From contig JAITDV010000605.1 in the NCBI GenBank assembly GCA_031282385.1, positions 1-11,270 on the forward strand: a stretch of 11,270 nt of DNA, written 5' to 3'. Every line of letters starts with the position of its first letter. The stretch's first letter is position 1. The DNA is from Planctomycetaceae bacterium (GTDB taxonomy: Bacteria; Planctomycetota; Planctomycetia; Pirellulales; Thermoguttaceae). Below, piece by piece: positions 1 to 5,789 of this stretch. Both the position numbers and the translations under genes were made by a program. The notes below the pieces were generated by a model. That model made no database searches. It saw only the letters and a program-made list of their open reading frames with translations, and had not been told where the DNA came from.

Positions 1-2
1 AT

Positions 3-467
3 ATGCTTGACGAGTGGATATATTTCTTTAAACACAACGCGATCAAGGATGACTTTAAAGCTCAAGGCTTGGACAAAGCGCGAGTTGTTCTTGCCCGTGA
101 CAATCTCTCCCCCGAAGAAAAAAAAGATTACGATTATCTGCAATCTCAACGCAGTGAAGATTTGAGCGCCATCGCCTCCATGAAACTCGAAGGAAGAATC
201 GAAGGAAGAGAAGAAGGAGTAATCAAAGGAAGGAAAGAAGGGAGAAAAGAAGGAATAATCAAAGGGAGAAAAGAAGGAATAATCAAAGGGAGAAAAGAAG
301 GAATAATCAAAGGTAGAAAAGAAGGAAGAGAAGAATGTAAAAAACTCGCTAAAGAACTTGAAAAAGAGCGTAAAAAACGCGAAAAAGAACGAGAAAAAGA
401 ACGTAAAGAACGTGAAACTCTTCTTGTGGAAATTGAACGACTTAAACAAAACAAGGCAAAAAAATAA
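3..467 (+). CDS. Rpn / PD-(D/E)XK-type nuclease (transposase-like), C-terminal part, 5' end outside the window
   Basis: The frame is open to the left edge, so the ATG at 3 is only the first one visible and the true start lies upstream. The first ~60 visible residues (LDEWIYFFKH, KARVVLARDNLSPEEKKDYD, LQSQRSEDLSAIAS) match the helical region that follows the catalytic fold in the Rpn / PD-(D/E)XK nuclease transposase-like family. The catalytic D...ExK core is not in the window. Residues ~63-110 are repeated GRKEGIIK-type units, and the tail is a charged coiled coil (KELEKERKKREKEREK) ending KQNKAKK. Known Rpn proteins are DNA endonucleases linked to recombination, and some act as defence or phase-variable genes. 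That role here is by family only. A decayed relative lies 45 bp downstream in the same orientation. Confidence is good for the family, low for activity. Confidence 0.82.
   Translation: MLDEWIYFFKHNAIKDDFKAQGLDKARVVLARDNLSPEEKKDYDYLQSQRSEDLSAIASMKLEGRIEGREEGVIKGRKEGRKEGIIKGRKEGIIKGRKEGIIKGRKEGREECKKLAKELEKERKKREKEREKERKERETLLVEIERLKQNKAKK
192..335 (+). repeat. In-frame 24-bp tandem repeat in the Rpn-like gene
   Basis: Three near-identical 24-bp units (252-275, 276-299, 300-323) begin GGAATAATCAAAGG and encode GIIKGRKE. A diverged fourth unit lies at 216-239 (GVIKGRKE), with 12-bp half units (GRKE/GREE) at 240-251 and 324-335. The unit length is a multiple of three, so gain or loss of copies by slippage would lengthen or shorten the coiled-coil tail without a frameshift. 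Repeats of this kind are common in the C-terminal region of this family. Confidence 0.9.
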
Positions 468-512
468 CATGAACCACCAATATTTTCGTGAACCTCAAAT
501 ACAAGGAGAAAA

Positions 513-719
513 ATAGCGGAAACTAATAAATCAAAAGAGCGTTACTTATTTATCTAGTTTGATTGTGCGTTAAAGCGGGTGTTGCGGGACAAAGCCAATT
601 ATGATGTGCTTGAAGGTTTTTTAAGCGAATTGTTTAAACCGGCGTCAAAATAAAAAAGTCTTGGCGAAAGTGAAAGCAACAAAGAACACGCAGATGATAA
701 GTACAACAAAGTAATGCTA
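513..719 (+). pseudogene. Decayed N-terminal fragment of a second Rpn / PD-(D/E)XK-type nuclease gene
   Basis: One continuous frame starting at 513 reads (ATA)AETNKSKERYLFI, stop, then FDCALKRVLRDKANYDVL, EGFLSELFK, stop, and ESESNKEHADDKYNKV. The blocks RDKANYDVLEGFLSEL and ESESNKEHADDKYNKV are characteristic of the N-terminal region of this nuclease family, just before the catalytic motifs. A good ribosome binding site (AAGGAG, 503-508) stands in front of codon ATA, where an ATG would be expected. In-frame stops are TAG at 555-557 and TAA at 651-653. Homology ends near 719, before the catalytic residues, so at least three lesions plus a 3' truncation are present. It follows a live-looking member of the same family, which suggests a former tandem pair. 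Confidence 0.8.
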
Positions 720-1073
720 CTATAATGTTATTATTTGCATATTTTTTCGCTGGCGAGATTTTTGGGGAAAAATTGCTTTTTTTGTAAAATTGATATATTT
801 TTCTTTAATTGGTATTCCGTTAATCTGTGGGGATTTCGTAGTTATTCTGTGGAATTTTCGTTTTTTTTAAGGCAAGGTCAATGAGTAAAAGTATTATCAG
901 CCCCAATCTTCCATTCCAAGTCACGCAAGGACGACATCATAAACAACCGGCGGTAAAGCGCAGCGTAACCGCCAGTAGATTGCGCCTCCACTTTCTAAGC
1001 TCTGCAAGGGCGACATTATTTACCACACTGGACGAATAATGCCGCCGCTAGCACGGATAGAAATAGATTTATT
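720..1073. other. Non-coding spacer with short repeated motifs
   Basis: No convincing gene is seen. Two copies of GCAAGG(A/G)CGACAT lie at 925-937 and 1004-1016. Between them is a 6-bp inverted repeat, GGCGGT (949-954) and ACCGCC (968-973). The AT-rich stretch at 805-860 carries repeated ATTCCGT/ATTCTGTGG-like phrases that recall other intergenic sequence in the window (5800-5868 and 11015-11045). These look like fragments of dispersed genome repeats, but each is too short to define. Confidence 0.4.
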
Positions 1074-1242
1074 AGACCTTTTCGCTAACCTGTAGGAGAC
1101 CACCCCTGACCCCTCCGAAGGATGGGAATTATTCGCCTCCGAAGGAGGCGTATTCTTATTCCCCTCTCTCGGAGGCGTATTCTTATTCCCATCCTTCGGA
1201 GGGGTTAGGGGTGGTCTCGTAGGAGTTAAAGGCGGTTTTTCG
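1074..1242 (+). mobile_element. MITE-like element, family A copy 1 (right end missing)
   Basis: It starts with the same AGACCTTTTCGCTAACCTG terminus as the other family A copies and follows them to GGCGGTTTTTCG (about 1242). It lacks the last ~50 bp and the right inverted repeat. It holds a very long internal inverted repeat: 33-base arms at 1096-1128 and 1186-1218 differ at one position, which would be a G-U pair in RNA. Inside these is a second perfect hairpin, CGCCTCC gaa GGAGGCG (1134-1150), and a 20-bp direct duplication (1144-1163 and 1171-1190) absent from the other copies. No protein is encoded, so any movement would need a transposase elsewhere. Confidence 0.8.
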
Positions 1243-1654
1243 ATAGTTTAACATTCGTTAAAATCGTGAACAAAATGAATTTTTAGAAGTTGTAATACCT
1301 TGATTACAATATACCAAATATACTACTTACGTAAAATTCGTCAATCAGAACTCGTCAGAACTTATTCGTACAAATTGAAAATAGAGAACAAAAAAATTGC
1401 CTCAGTGGAGCGTCTACAGAATTTGGGAGCCCGAATTATACGGGGGAACCTGGCGGTCGACTTGTGGGATTTGCATCGGCGTCGTTAGACGAAACGATAC
1501 AACTATACACGCTGTCGATCTTTCTTTTAAGCAGGAACCCATCGGGCAACTTTATCGACCCCCCGGATTGTAAGTCCACATGGACGACACCACCGAAGCA
1601 CGAAATATATTACACTACCAAACAAGATTGACAATGGGGGGGGAGGACTCTTTT
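1243..1654. other. Spacer without a supported gene
   Basis: A 62-codon frame with a TTG start (1300-1488) exists but has no ribosome binding site and no recognisable family. The 1430-1610 stretch is more GC-rich than its surroundings and has an open reverse frame reading LPDGFLLKRKIDSVYSCI, which suggests an old coding fragment I cannot identify. A run of eight G (1636-1643) stands just before the family B repeat. Confidence 0.35.
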
Positions 1655-1754
1655 CAACAGTTCACACTTTAAATTTTATTTACCATTACATGCTTACTTA
1701 TTCGAAACAGGCATTTACGCTCTTGAGTCATGCAATTTATAGTACGGTTAGATA
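1655..1754 (+). repeat. Dispersed repeat family B, copy 1
   Basis: It shares the left box (AGTTCACACTTTAAATTT), the ATGCTTACTTATTCG hairpin region, TTTACGCTCTTGAGTC, and the right box GCAATTTATAGTACG with the copies at 2305-2409 (reverse strand) and 6280-6380. Its hairpin stem is weakened (ATGCTTAC against ACAGGCAT), so it may be an older copy. It lies in a long gene-free region. Confidence 0.75.
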
Positions 1755-2304
1755 TTCTCTCTGCAATAATCGACACAGTAATAATCAAACAACATCACAC
1801 AAACTAAAAAATGGTAACTACAAATCGTAAATTAACAAACATCCTCCCTGCTAACCCTCTACAAACAATTCTGTTTGCATAGTTTACATTTTCACAAAAC
1901 ACGGTACAAATCCCCGCCGCTTATATCGGTGGACTTGACTGGATTCTATGTTGGTGTACATTTCTCGCAGTTGTAGACGTATCGGTCATTACTGTTGCGA
2001 ATATTTAATAAAAAAGTTTTTTTTATTACACATTATCAAAAAAAATGCCGAATCGGTACAATACCAGAATAATAACAAAAACTAAATTTAAAAAAAGAAC
2101 AAATAAAATCTTAATTTGTCCGCATTTACATCTCAGAGCCGCATAGACTAATTTATCGAAAATTATGATTTGATACTTTTGCTTATTCATAATTCCGAAA
2201 CACACCCGATATAATTTAATAAACGTAACAAAAATAATTACGTACTGGAAGTTTTGTATTTGACTTGACAACATGACCTGTTTATACCATCCTTTGTCCT
2301 TCCT
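1755..2304. other. AT-rich spacer, no supported gene
   Basis: The stretch is AT-rich with poly-A and poly-T runs (2010-2046). The one longer reverse frame (2274 to 2026) would encode a hydrophobic, biased peptide typical of AT-rich chance frames and has no convincing start context. A more GC-rich patch at 1910-1985 is unrecognised and could be a relic. No RNA gene or promoter can be supported. Confidence 0.35.
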
Positions 2305-2409
2305 ATACTGCTCGTACTATAAATTGCGGAACTCAAGAGCTTAAAAGCCTGCTTGCCGATAGGTAAGCAGGCGGCAACAAACACGCTATTTAAAGTGCAA
2401 ACAGTTTAA
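2305..2409 (-). repeat. Dispersed repeat family B, copy 2 (reverse orientation)
   Basis: On the minus strand it reads AAACTGTTTGCACTTTAAAT, then a strong hairpin (GCCTGCTTACC, loop, GGCAAGCAGGC), then TTAAGCTCTTGAGTTC, GCAATTTATAGTACG and AGCAGTAT. The outer ends are short inverted repeats (ACTG-T / A-CAGT). It ends only 17 bp before the start codon of the Cys-rich protein gene, so that gene's 5' leader and promoter region are at least partly made of this repeat. Confidence 0.82.
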
Positions 2410-2426
2410 AAATACCCGAAAATAAT

Positions 2427-2945
2427 ATGAAATCTTTTACAGATTCAAAATGGCTTGGCATAAAGCTGGTTAGTTCAAAACAAATCTGTACACTCGTAAA
2501 ACAAATTATATGTTGGTTTACAATAGTGATTGTTTTGTTTTGCAACATGATGCCGTTGCATGGAATCTGTAGTTGCGATGCCTGTAATTGCTCTGGTTCA
2601 ATTGATTCAAAATTAATAAATGTGAATTCTTCATCCGATACTTGTGTCAGTTCTTCATGTTGTCAGCAGTGCGATAAAGATTATGTATTCGACTTCTGTA
2701 CCTGCATTTGCACAGACTCGCCCAAACCATTCAACCCCAACTCAAATCAACTCCTCAAATTACAACAAAAAGATCGATTCCTAAATTCATTCACATTGCA
2801 ATTCCTCAAATCAATATTGCCTGCCGTTCCTCTAGTTGTTTCTAAAATTAACGTCGGCATGTTTGACTACTCCGAATTCTACAATTCTCCACACTCAAGA
2901 TTGACAACACGAATACATTTAATTCTGAATGTATGGCAAAATTGA
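2427..2945 (+). CDS. Cys-rich exported or membrane-anchored protein next to metal-efflux genes, unknown function
   Basis: This 172-residue product matches no family I can name. After a polar N-terminus there is a hydrophobic segment (~residues 24-40, IICWFTIVIVLFC), either a signal peptide or a membrane anchor. It is followed by clustered cysteines: C48, C50, C53, C55; C73, C78, C79, C82; C91, C93, C95. These pairs and CxC/CxxC spacings would suit a periplasmic thiol metal site or a disulfide-rich domain. The C-terminal half has no cysteine and ends in a hydrophobic/basic tail (LTTRIHLILNVW). No Shine-Dalgarno sequence precedes the ATG, and a family B repeat ends 17 bp upstream. The adaptor gene follows 356 bp later on the same strand, which together with the cysteines suggests a role in metal sensing or binding; this is inference. 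Cysteine codons in three tight clusters argue against a chance frame. Confidence 0.65.
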   Translation: MKSFTDSKWLGIKLVSSKQICTLVKQIICWFTIVIVLFCNMMPLHGICSCDACNCSGSIDSKLINVNSSSDTCVSSSCCQQCDKDYVFDFCTCICTDSPKPFNPNSNQLLKLQQKDRFLNSFTLQFLKSILPAVPLVVSKINVGMFDYSEFYNSPHSRLTTRIHLILNVWQN

Positions 2946-3301
2946 TTCTGCCGCATAATCGGTAAATACCAGTTTTCTACATCAAATTTAACGGACAAAT
3001 AACAAGTCGTTATGTATTTTGCGTTATTAATTCGTTTAATTTTAATTGCGCAAATTACCATTGCGTTTTGGTAATATGCAATAAACGTGTAAGATACAAA
3101 AATCATGTCCGAAAATTACGCCGCGAAATCGTAATATAGATTTTCCGTAAAATAATCATATACTTGTTGCAAAAATTACAAATGTGAACAATTTAAATTT
3201 CACCAAAAATATCATGTTGCTAAACAGCATAACATGAATTATCGTTACAAAATTAAAATTCAGTTTGCCATTTTACGGCTCAATATAAAAGGAGATTACA
3301 A
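2946..3301. promoter_or_regulatory. AT-rich leader between the Cys-rich gene and the RND adaptor, with two hairpins
   Basis: No gene fits here. An inverted repeat ATTACCA (3054-3060) / TGGTAAT (3069-3075) and a second, CATGTTGCT (3213-3221) / AGCATAACATG (3226-3236), could form small hairpins. Neither is followed by a T-run, so they are not clear terminators. They could be operator-like or leader structures for a metal-controlled adaptor gene. No metal-riboswitch consensus was recognised. Confidence 0.3.
3289..3295 (+). promoter_or_regulatory. Ribosome binding site of the RND adaptor gene
   Basis: AAGGAGA lies 6 bases before the ATG at 3302. It is the strongest Shine-Dalgarno site among the intact genes here and supports this start codon over later in-frame ATGs. 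Confidence 0.85.
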
Positions 3302-4867
3302 ATGTCCAATACAATTGAAAGAAAGAAAAGTTGGATAAAAACTATATTAACAACGATTCCGAACATAATTGTTTTCTTGCTGATTGCGGGGACAATTTAT
3401 GTTGGTCATCACACGGGTTGGAAGTTGCCCAAGTTTTCGGAACTGTCGGGGAACAGTGTGAACGCCATCAGCGATTGGTGTTCCGACCACCTCGTGCAAG
3501 AATCAAAATGTGTCGAATGTAAAACCGATTTGTTGCCCAAAGCAACTGAATTTGGTTTTTGCAAAGAACACGGTGTTGCCGAATGTGTTATCGACCACCC
3601 TGAACTCGCACAACTCAATACCGAAGCCAAATTGCCCCAATACAACACCGCCGCCGCAATCAATGTAATCGCTCGGCGTGAAAATAATCCCGTCGATACG
3701 TTACACTCAAAACGTGTACAGTTCGCAACTATTGATAGTGTTACGAAATCCGGCGTCAATGTCGATGTGGTTAGCGAATCGCCTATCACCGAAATGATTA
3801 CAACAAACGGTGAACTGATTTTTGACCCTAATCATGTTGCGTTGTTGTCGTCGAAAGTTCCGGGTACTGTTGCCGTTGTCCTGAAAAATATCGGCGATAA
3901 AGTCAAAAACGGCGATATTCTCGCCCTCATCGACGCCTCCCAAGTCGGGCAACTCAAATCGGAATTTTTGAAAAATATCGTACAAATAAGATTGCAAAAA
4001 GATAATGTTGCACGATTAACCCCGCTCGCCGCAACCAACGCCGTTACAAAACGTGAAATTTTCGAAGCAGAAACATCGTTGCAAGAAGCCGAAGTCGCAT
4101 TGCTTTCAACACAACAATTTTTGGCAAATCTTGGTTTCGTGTTGCCGGAAGTGACTAATTCCGACGACCCGAAAGTTCTTGCAACAAAATTAAAATTTCT
4201 TGGTATTCCCGACGAGATTGTTGAAAAGTTACCGTTAATTGCGCAAAGCGGGAATTTGTTACCGATTTTTGCGCCGTTTGACGGTGAAGTGGCGTCGTCG
4301 GATATTGTGTTGGGAACGGTTGTTGACACGGCAAAACCTCTATTCACCGTAAGCGATCCAAGCAAAATGTGGATCATGCTCAACGTCCGCCAAGAAGACG
4401 CACAATATATCAAAGAAGGTTTGACCGTACAATTTTTCTCCGACAACGGTAAACAAAAAACAAGCGGCGTTATTTCATGGATTAGCCCATCGGTTGATGT
4501 GAAATCGCGGACATTGAAAGTTCGCGCGGAAGTCGAAAATAAAGACAAACGCTTGCGGGATAAAACATTCGGCATTGGAAAAATCGTACTCCGCGAAGAA
4601 TCAAACGCATTGGTTGTTCCGCAAGAAGCCATCCAGTCAACCGCCGACGCCCAATACATTTTTATTCGCGACAAAAACTACTTCAAACCAAACGCCCCAA
4701 AAATCTTCCACGTCCGACAAGTCCGGCTCGGCGCAAAAAAAGGTCGCAACATAGAAATTTTAGCCGGCGCATTACCTGGTGAAGTTGTTGTTACAAAAGG
4801 AAGCAACGTATTACTCTCACACTTGCTCCGAAGTAATTTAGGTGAAGGATGTTGCGCAGAACATTGA
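3302..4867 (+). CDS. RND efflux periplasmic adaptor subunit (heavy-metal, HlyD/CzcB-like), with N-terminal Cys/His modules
   Basis: This 521-residue membrane-fusion protein would bridge an inner-membrane RND pump and an outer-membrane channel. One membrane segment (~15-36) anchors it; there is no lipobox. Residues 59-99 hold a Cys/His region: W59-C60-x2-H63-x6-C70-x2-C73, then C87-x2-H90-x4-C95-x2-D98-H99, where the last cysteine expected from the first module is aspartate. The split lipoyl/barrel-sandwich domain is at 181-211 (LLSSKVPGTVAVVLKNIGDK, then a GDILALID strand) and 319-352 (PIFAPFDGEVASSDIVLGTV). A helical hairpin (~212-310) lies between them. A beta-barrel (~353-430) and membrane-proximal domain (~431-505) follow, and the tail ends GCCAEH. 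The usual metal-RND adaptor is ~350-500 residues; the excess is the Cys/His extension. No pump gene follows: the next gene is the lipoprotein at 5367, beyond a MITE. Metal specificity cannot be read from sequence. Confidence 0.93.
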   Translation: MSNTIERKKSWIKTILTTIPNIIVFLLIAGTIYVGHHTGWKLPKFSELSGNSVNAISDWCSDHLVQESKCVECKTDLLPKATEFGFCKEHGVAECVIDHPELAQLNTEAKLPQYNTAAAINVIARRENNPVDTLHSKRVQFATIDSVTKSGVNVDVVSESPITEMITTNGELIFDPNHVALLSSKVPGTVAVVLKNIGDKVKNGDILALIDASQVGQLKSEFLKNIVQIRLQKDNVARLTPLAATNAVTKREIFEAETSLQEAEVALLSTQQFLANLGFVLPEVTNSDDPKVLATKLKFLGIPDEIVEKLPLIAQSGNLLPIFAPFDGEVASSDIVLGTVVDTAKPLFTVSDPSKMWIMLNVRQEDAQYIKEGLTVQFFSDNGKQKTSGVISWISPSVDVKSRTLKVRAEVENKDKRLRDKTFGIGKIVLREESNALVVPQEAIQSTADAQYIFIRDKNYFKPNAPKIFHVRQVRLGAKKGRNIEILAGALPGEVVVTKGSNVLLSHLLRSNLGEGCCAEH

Positions 4868-5033
4868 TATAATTGTCGCAATGATGATTGTCTGAACTAT
4901 GATTTTTGTGATTTATGTGATTAAATATGACTAGTTATCAATACAAATATTTGAAATTTTACCTAAAATTAGAAGAAAGATACGATGCCAGATTTCACTA
5001 ATTATTAAAAAATTGGAACATGTTATCAGAACG

Positions 5034-5060
5034 TGTCCCAAAAACGACTTTTTTGGGACA
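5034..5060. terminator. Hairpin after the RND adaptor gene, possible terminator
   Basis: TGTCCCAAAAA (5034-5044) and TTTTTTGGGACA (5049-5060) form an 11-bp stem around CGAC. The A/T half of the stem gives a T-run inside the 3' arm. It sits 167 bp after the adaptor stop codon, so it could end that transcript, or it could be the terminal relic of an inserted element. The rest of 4868-5090 is AT-rich with no gene. Confidence 0.4.
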
Positions 5061-5090
5061 TGAGAAAAAACGTTGGAGTTACCGATCAAT

Positions 5091-5281
5091 AGACCTTTTC
5101 GCTAACCTGTAGGAGACCACCCTTGCCCCCTCGAAGGAGGGGAATAATTCCCCTCCTTCGGAGGCATCTTCTTATTCTCATCCTTCGGAGGGGTTAGGGG
5201 TGGTATCGGAGGAGTTAAAGGCGGTTTTTCGTTGTAGGTTTTTTGTTGCGTTGATGTATTTTTAGGCTAGAGAAAAGGTCT
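5091..5281 (+). mobile_element. MITE-like element, family A copy 2 (complete, 191 bp)
   Basis: The left end AGACCTTTTCGCTAACCT and the right end (reverse complement AGACCTTTTCTCTAGCCT) form an 18-bp terminal inverted repeat with two mismatches. Inside is a near-continuous palindrome: CGAAGGAGGGGAAT (5132-5145) / ATTCCCCTCCTTCG (5147-5160). A more distant arm (CATCCTTCGGAGGGG, GTTAGGGGTGG) can pair with the left arm instead. It is almost identical to copy 3 except for about ten substitutions and a few small gaps. Flanks read CAAT | element | ATTG, consistent with a 2-bp AT duplication or with a longer inverted repeat, so the target duplication is not settled. No coding capacity. Confidence 0.88.
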
Positions 5282-5282
5282 A

Positions 5283-5309
5283 TTGACAATTTAACGTAGC
5301 AATTATTAT
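5283..5309 (+). promoter_or_regulatory. Candidate sigma70-type promoter at the MITE right border, for the lipoprotein gene
   Basis: TTGACA (5283-5288) is a perfect -35 box. TATTAT (5304-5309) matches five of six -10 positions with a 15-bp spacer, shorter than the optimal 17. It begins one base after the end of family A copy 2. The lipoprotein ATG is 58 bases further on. The call rests on short motifs in AT-rich DNA. Confidence 0.35.
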
Positions 5310-5354
5310 GTGTTTTACTTTTTATTTTAACAAGATGCCTTTCGAGGTAACGTT

Positions 5355-5360
5355 AGGAGA
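5355..5360 (+). promoter_or_regulatory. Ribosome binding site of the lipoprotein gene
   Basis: AGGAGA lies 6 bases before the ATG at 5367. It fixes this start, which also places a full signal peptide in frame. Confidence 0.8.
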
Positions 5361-5366
5361 TTAACA

Positions 5367-5744
5367 ATGAGAAGAATGATGTTGTTTGTGATTTTGGGGT
5401 TGGGAGTGATTTTCTTGGGCTGTAACAAGTCGTCGGATAAAGTGCCGGCGGGTGCTACTCATGTACACACTGCGGGTGATGGTCATGATCATTCCGAAGT
5501 TTCTGCGTTGCAAAAAACGGAGCATGATGTTGATGGTTGGTGTGTAGCGCACGAAGTGCCGGAAAACATTTGTTCGCTTTGCAACAGTAAAGTTGCGGCT
5601 AAACTCAAAAAGGATGGTGATTGGTGCAACGAACACAACCGTGCGGAATCGCAATGTTTCATTTGCAATCCAAACTTTAAAGAAAAATTCATTGCCCAAT
5701 ACGAAGCCCAATACGGCAAAAAAGCACCAACCGGAAAAGAATAA
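5367..5744 (+). CDS. Small His/Cys-rich lipoprotein associated with RND metal efflux
   Basis: This 125-residue product opens with a short basic start and a hydrophobic stretch (MLFVILGLGVIFLGC). C19 is a likely lipidation site, although -3 is Phe rather than the usual Leu. A His-rich segment follows (H32, H34, H40, H42, H-x-H and D-H patterns). Two tandem modules then match the adaptor's extension: W58-C59-x2-H62-x6-C69-x2-C72 and W86-C87-x2-H90-x6-C97-x2-C100. The C-terminus is polar (QYEAQYGKKAPTGKE). I infer a membrane-tethered periplasmic metal-binding protein working with the adaptor. I recall small proteins of this type beside planctomycete RND genes, but cannot check that here. It is separated from the adaptor by 499 bp containing family A copy 2, and probably has its own promoter. 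Codon choice drifts from T/G-ending at the 5' end to A/C-ending at the 3' end. Confidence 0.88.
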   Translation: MRRMMLFVILGLGVIFLGCNKSSDKVPAGATHVHTAGDGHDHSEVSALQKTEHDVDGWCVAHEVPENICSLCNSKVAAKLKKDGDWCNEHNRAESQCFICNPNFKEKFIAQYEAQYGKKAPTGKE

Positions 5745-5789
5745 TCAAAATAAAAATTCAACTAAAAAATTATTGCAAAATTTATTTTG

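Noticed and set aside
216..335. CRISPR-like array
   Set aside because: The 24-bp units are directly adjacent with no spacers and lie in a coding frame.
146..454. Antisense frame over the repeat of the Rpn-like gene (SFLPLIIP repeats)
   Set aside because: It is the mirror of the 24-bp repeat, which stays open in several frames because of its purine bias.
1300..1488. 62-codon forward frame with a TTG start
   Set aside because: No ribosome binding site, no recognisable family, and it crosses a sharp change in base composition between an AT-rich and a GC-richer segment.
1437..1500. Possible tmRNA 5' end
   Set aside because: Some resemblance to the CTGG...TCGAC...GGATTTGC start exists, but spacing to a tag-like reading frame is too short for the usual pseudoknot, and no T-loop or CCA-side tRNA half was found downstream.
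2026..2274. 82-codon reverse frame encoding a hydrophobic peptide
   Set aside because: Composition (I, F, V, L, Y, K) is what AT-rich non-coding DNA yields by chance, and no start signal or family match is seen.
3184..3201. Extra family B copy (GAACAATTTAAATTTC)
   Set aside because: Only about 14 AT-rich bases match one box; the hairpin and the right box are absent.
3832..4674. 280-codon reverse frame inside the RND adaptor gene
   Set aside because: It lies wholly antisense to a well-supported gene and has no domain signature; codon bias of the real gene explains the open antisense frame.
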